Shown here: positions 8,488-10,308 of the stretch, in pieces
Numbering within the stretch: the stretch's first letter is position 1
Layout of the letters: every line of letters starts with the position of its first letter
Source: Clostridia bacterium
GTDB lineage: Bacteria; Bacillota; Clostridia; Oscillospirales; Ruminococcaceae
Length of the DNA: 10,308 bases
Direction of reading: 5' to 3'
Assembly: GCA_021152595.1 (NCBI GenBank)
Contig: JAGKVC010000128.1
Coordinates: 1-10,308, forward strand
The notes under the pieces: model-generated
What the model saw: the letters and a program-made list of their open reading frames with translations, nothing else
Databases searched by the model: none
Told to the model about the DNA's origin: nothing
Made by a program: the position numbers and the translations under genes

Positions 8488-8520
8488 CGCTTTTCGCTCC
8501 TTTCAAAGACTTCAACAGAC

Positions 8521-8547
8521 AAAACAGCGCAGTTATCACGCTGTTTT
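8521..8547. repeat. 9-bp perfect inverted repeat (hairpin or operator) near the giant gene's predicted transcription start
   Basis: AAAACAGCG at 8521-8529 and CGCTGTTTT at 8539-8547 are perfect inverted repeats around a 9-base loop. The A-rich and T-rich flanks are symmetric, so it looks the same on both strands. It lies just downstream of the candidate minus-strand promoter, where it could be an operator or a 5' leader hairpin. A terminator is less likely because the stem has few GC pairs and no gene ends here. Confidence 0.5.
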
Positions 8548-8550
8548 CAT

Positions 8551-8579
8551 TTCATATCATAATTTTATCATATTTTCAA
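8551..8579 (-). promoter_or_regulatory. Candidate sigma-A promoter for the giant gene
   Basis: Reading leftward, TTGAAA (8579-8574) and TATGAA (8556-8551) are separated by 17 bases. The -35 is 5/6 and the -10 is 4/6 to consensus. Two TATGAT hexamers at 8567-8572 and 8556-8561 are alternative -10 boxes without a good -35. Transcription would start near 8544, leaving a leader of about 165 bases. Confidence 0.35.
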
Positions 8580-8590
8580 TCTGAATACTA

Positions 8591-8606
8591 CCCCCCAAGT
8601 GGGGGG
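8591..8606. promoter_or_regulatory. C6-AAGT-G6 palindrome, possible regulator-binding site
   Basis: CCCCCCAAGTGGGGGG is a perfect 6-bp GC-only inverted repeat with a 4-base centre, preceded by TACTA and sitting in an otherwise AT-rich stretch. It lies upstream of both candidate promoters. G/C tracts flanked by AT are typical of operators of the CsoR/RcnR family of metal or sulfur sensors, but the match is loose and no such regulator gene is in the window. Confidence 0.45.
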
Positions 8607-8693
8607 AATCGGAAAAGAGCGGTGCGCCGGCAGGTGATCGTATATGCGCCTGTGAAGATCAGGATCCGGCACAATTTTCAATCGGGATCACTG

Positions 8694-8712
8694 TTTATAC
8701 GAATTGTATAAA
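8694..8712. promoter_or_regulatory. TTTATAC-N5-GTATAAA palindrome upstream of the rightward promoter
   Basis: TTTATAC (8694-8700) and GTATAAA (8706-8712) form a 7-bp perfect inverted repeat with a 5-base spacer. It ends 19 bases before the -35 box at 8732, a usual place for an activator or repressor dimer site. The protein that binds is unknown. Confidence 0.4.
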
Positions 8713-8713
8713 A

Positions 8714-8753
8714 CACATAGAAAATTAGTGTTTGACATGGTTGAATCTATGTG
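8714..8753. promoter_or_regulatory. Inverted repeat CACATAGA/TCTATGTG bracketing the -35 box
   Basis: CACATAGA at 8714-8721 and TCTATGTG at 8746-8753 are perfect 8-bp inverted repeats. Their centres are 32 bp apart, about three helical turns. They enclose the -35 element, and the right arm abuts the -10 box and includes its TG extension. This fits a repressor operator on a strong promoter. It is inferred from position only. Confidence 0.4.
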
Positions 8754-8760
8754 ATATAAT
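8732..8760 (+). promoter_or_regulatory. Consensus sigma-A promoter of the dockerin gene
   Basis: TTGACA (8732-8737) and TATAAT (8755-8760) are exact consensus hexamers with the optimal 17-base spacing. A TG at 8752-8753 gives an extended -10. Transcription would start near 8767, leaving a leader of about 136 bases before ATG at 8903. Confidence 0.85.
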
Positions 8761-8801
8761 ATTATATATAATGATTCACTTTGGTTTCACGAAGGAAGGA
8801 T

Positions 8802-8852
8802 ATGATTCCGATGCGCTTTCCGAACGTCCGTCATGAAAGGAAGAAAAGATGA
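8802..8852 (+). CDS. Putative 16-residue leader ORF before the dockerin gene
   Basis: A strong Shine-Dalgarno (AAGGAAGG, 8792-8799) precedes ATG at 8802. The ORF reads MIPMRFPNVRHERKKR and stops at TGA 8850-8852. That stop overlaps a second ATG at 8849 (ATGA), which is in frame with the dockerin gene and also begins M-I-P. The peptide is short and basic. It could be a regulatory leader peptide coupled to translation of the main gene, or an accidental frame. Confidence 0.3.
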   Translation: MIPMRFPNVRHERKKR

Positions 8853-8889
8853 TTCCTGTAAACAAAGACTTGCAGGAATTCGGTCAGAA

Positions 8890-8896
8890 AGAGGGG
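8890..8896 (+). promoter_or_regulatory. Ribosome binding site deciding the dockerin-gene start
   Basis: AGAGGGG lies 6 bases before ATG at 8903, the start that puts the signal peptide at the very N-terminus. The competing in-frame ATG at 8849 also has an AAGGAAG in front but would add 18 charged residues before the signal peptide. Confidence 0.6.
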
Positions 8897-8902
8897 ATAC
8901 GC

Positions 8903-10308
8903 ATGAAAAGAATGATGGCTGTTTTTTCTGCTGCAATCATATTCGGAAACGCACTGTCTGTTTCTCCTGTGCATGCAGAAGCGCTGTCGTCTGTCGGCAG
9001 CTCCGGAGCAGAAACGCAGGATGTTTCAGATGATTTGGAAAGAGCGTATACGCTTTTAAGACAATATATTGCATCGCAGAAGAAAAGCAAAAATCCGGCA
9101 TTTCAGCTTGCCCGTGCATACCGTCAGGATGAAAAAGCGGATGCGGACGGAAATATACCGGAACAGTATAAAAATAAAGTTATTATTGAGCATAGTTATT
9201 CATGTTCGGAAGAATTCCTGAAAATCATAAAAGACTTCATGGAGCAAAATCAGATTGACGAAAACCTTGTGGTTTATGTGGAAGTGGATGACAGACATTA
9301 TGGTGATGATCTGCATTATTTCGGCATCACCGGCATGGAGTCTTTTCAGGATATGAAGCTCCTTGATGATAAGGGGATGTTTCGGGAACATGCAGAGTAT
9401 GTCAATAAATGGTACGGCACCGGAGAAAAATACGATATTTACACACGGGAAGTGAGCTACAAAGAAAGACAGGACTATGTCAATCAGTATCTTGATGAAA
9501 TTCCCGATTCCTATATCCCGTCTTATTTATGGGCGACTGCATCCTATATGGTGATGCCCTATGAAAGCAGACTGCAATTCCGGCTGCGCAGTGATCAGGA
9601 ACCGGAATCGGCGGCAGAGCAGGCGGCGCTGATTGCGCAGAAGTATTTTCCGGAATCTGAAAGCTGTCAGCACCGGTCTGATCATCGGGATTTTTATGTG
9701 ATCACGGAGCGTGACGAGGCTGCGAGAAGTGAGGAGAAAGCGAATCAGATGATGCGCGAGCTTGCAGCGGCAGGTCTGATCTCAGAATTCTATTCATGGG
9801 GACAGACGGCAGCGTACAGGGAGATGCGGAACGGCTACCTGACAGCATACAGTTCGTATAACGAGAACTACGCTGCATGGGCAGAGAAGGAGATCGACTG
9901 GGACGGAATCAAAGCGTGGGTGGAGGAAGCACATCCGGAGTGCGAATGCCGGTATATTGCATTGGACGAAACCGAACTGCTGCTGAAACTCGGATATTAT
10001 GATCCGGACAAAGGCGAGCTGAAATGTCAGGAACCGGTCTTCGCGGTACTGGTTCCGGAGGATTATACGTCTTTCAAGCATATGAATCTTGCAATGGAGA
10101 TTTACGAGAAGTTTGATCTGGAACCGTATTTTTGTCTGACCGCGGAGGAATCCGGAAATGAAACGCTGACGGGTAAAAATTCCCTAGCGATTGCAGGCGA
10201 TGTGACACTGGACTGTTCGGTTGATGTCTCGGATTCGGTTCTCCTTGCGCGTTTCTGCACAGAGGACGGCAAAGCGATTATCACCGATCAGGGCAGGCAG
10301 AACGCCGA
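8903..10308 (+). CDS. Secreted dockerin-containing protein of unknown function, partial (C-terminus beyond the right edge)
   Basis: The frame is open from ATG 8903 to the right edge (468 codons plus two bases). Residues 1-25 are a signal peptide: basic MKRMM, hydrophobic AVFSAAIIFGNALSV, cleavage after VHA. Residues about 26-430 match no family I recognise. They alternate helix-prone stretches (SEEFLKIIKDFMEQ; EEKANQMMRELAAAGL; MNLAMEIYEKFDL) with strand-like ones (NLVVYVEV; DFYVITE; VFAVLVPED), suggesting two or three alpha/beta modules. Residues 432-468 are the first half of a type I dockerin. The family role is calcium-dependent binding to cohesins of a scaffoldin, so the body is probably displayed in a cellulosome or surface complex. 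No catalytic motif for a glycosidase, protease or esterase is apparent. The start is chosen for the signal peptide and the AGAGGGG site; an extended start at 8849 is possible. A consensus promoter lies about 136 bases upstream of the chosen start. Confidence 0.9.
   Translation, partial: MKRMMAVFSAAIIFGNALSVSPVHAEALSSVGSSGAETQDVSDDLERAYTLLRQYIASQKKSKNPAFQLARAYRQDEKADADGNIPEQYKNKVIIEHSYSCSEEFLKIIKDFMEQNQIDENLVVYVEVDDRHYGDDLHYFGITGMESFQDMKLLDDKGMFREHAEYVNKWYGTGEKYDIYTREVSYKERQDYVNQYLDEIPDSYIPSYLWATASYMVMPYESRLQFRLRSDQEPESAAEQAALIAQKYFPESESCQHRSDHRDFYVITERDEAARSEEKANQMMRELAAAGLISEFYSWGQTAAYREMRNGYLTAYSSYNENYAAWAEKEIDWDGIKAWVEEAHPECECRYIALDETELLLKLGYYDPDKGELKCQEPVFAVLVPEDYTSFKHMNLAMEIYEKFDLEPYFCLTAEESGNETLTGKNSLAIAGDVTLDCSVDVSDSVLLARFCTEDGKAIITDQGRQNA
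10196..10308 (+). other. First half of a type I dockerin domain
   Basis: Residues 432-468 read GDVTLDCSVDVSDSVLLARF and then CTEDGKAIITDQGRQNA. The calcium loop has Asp at positions 1 (D433), 5 (D437), 9 (D441) and 12 (D444). Position 3 is Thr (T435) instead of the usual Asn or Asp, and position 6 is Cys (C438) instead of Gly. The following helix VLLARF and the ITDQG..NA linker are typical of Ruminococcus dockerins. The second duplicated segment should start with the Asp split at the edge and lies outside the window. Confidence 0.85.

Larger units (their letters stand above)
8381..8902. other. Divergent intergenic regulatory region
   Basis: These 522 bases separate the starts of the two divergent genes. 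Beyond the promoters, palindromes and leader ORFs listed separately I see no RNA gene, mobile element or riboswitch that I can name. The part from 8607 to 8693 shows no clear element. Confidence 0.7.

Noticed and set aside
8521..8547. Rho-independent terminator
   Set aside because: The stem has few GC pairs, no gene ends nearby, and the site lies between divergent starts. An operator or leader hairpin fits better.
8833..9033. 66-codon plus-strand frame starting MKGRKDDSC
   Set aside because: It overlaps the dockerin gene's signal peptide in another frame and has an implausible Cys/Arg-rich composition.
9794..10081. 95-codon minus-strand frame, with others at 8884-9119, 9200-9391 and 10102-10284
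   Set aside because: They are antisense to the dockerin gene, whose frame has a signal peptide, a dockerin and a strong promoter.

Overview
The window shows two large divergent genes, both cut by the window edges, separated by a regulatory intergenic region of about 520 bp. The best guess for the source is a gut or rumen clostridial bacterium of the Ruminococcus type (Oscillospiraceae). Three things point there. The rightward gene ends in the first half of a type I dockerin whose wording (GDV...DVSD.VLLARF..EDG...ITDQG..NA) resembles Ruminococcus cellulosome dockerins. The leftward gene is a giant exported protein built from beta-helix, Ig-like and Cys/His-repeat modules common in gut Firmicutes. 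Composition is moderate in GC with strong Gram-positive Shine-Dalgarno sequences. The genus assignment is inference, not proof.

Positions 1-8380 (minus strand) are a single uninterrupted reading frame of at least 2793 codons. It starts at 8380 with a clear signal peptide and has no stop before the left edge. In order it carries: a signal peptide (1-35); a beta-helix-like N-terminal region (about 138-655) interrupted by a helical and highly charged insertion (about 255-424); a long beta-rich, probably Ig-like middle; three divergent tandem repeats (about 1282-1611), two of them sharing YYAYGK; further Ig/FN3-like modules with one DxDxDG calcium-loop motif (about 2164); a beta-helix module of a kind seen in many gut-bacterial surface proteins (about 2351-2509); and 51-residue Cys/His repeats (from 2632) that continue out of the window. 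No catalytic domain was recognised, so a surface or extracellular binding or structural role is the cautious reading.

Positions 8381-8902 are intergenic. They hold a consensus sigma-A promoter for the rightward gene (TTGACA, 17 bp, TATAAT with TG extension), four inverted repeats including a C6-N4-G6 palindrome, and very short leader ORFs with strong ribosome binding sites in front of both genes.

Positions 8903-10308 (plus strand) encode an exported protein of more than 468 residues with an unrecognised body of about 400 residues and a C-terminal dockerin cut by the right edge. A dockerin docks its carrier onto a cohesin-bearing scaffoldin, so this protein is probably a cellulosome or cell-surface complex component. 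The divergent arrangement and the shared, palindrome-rich intergenic region suggest that the two exported proteins may be co-regulated. That link is inferred.
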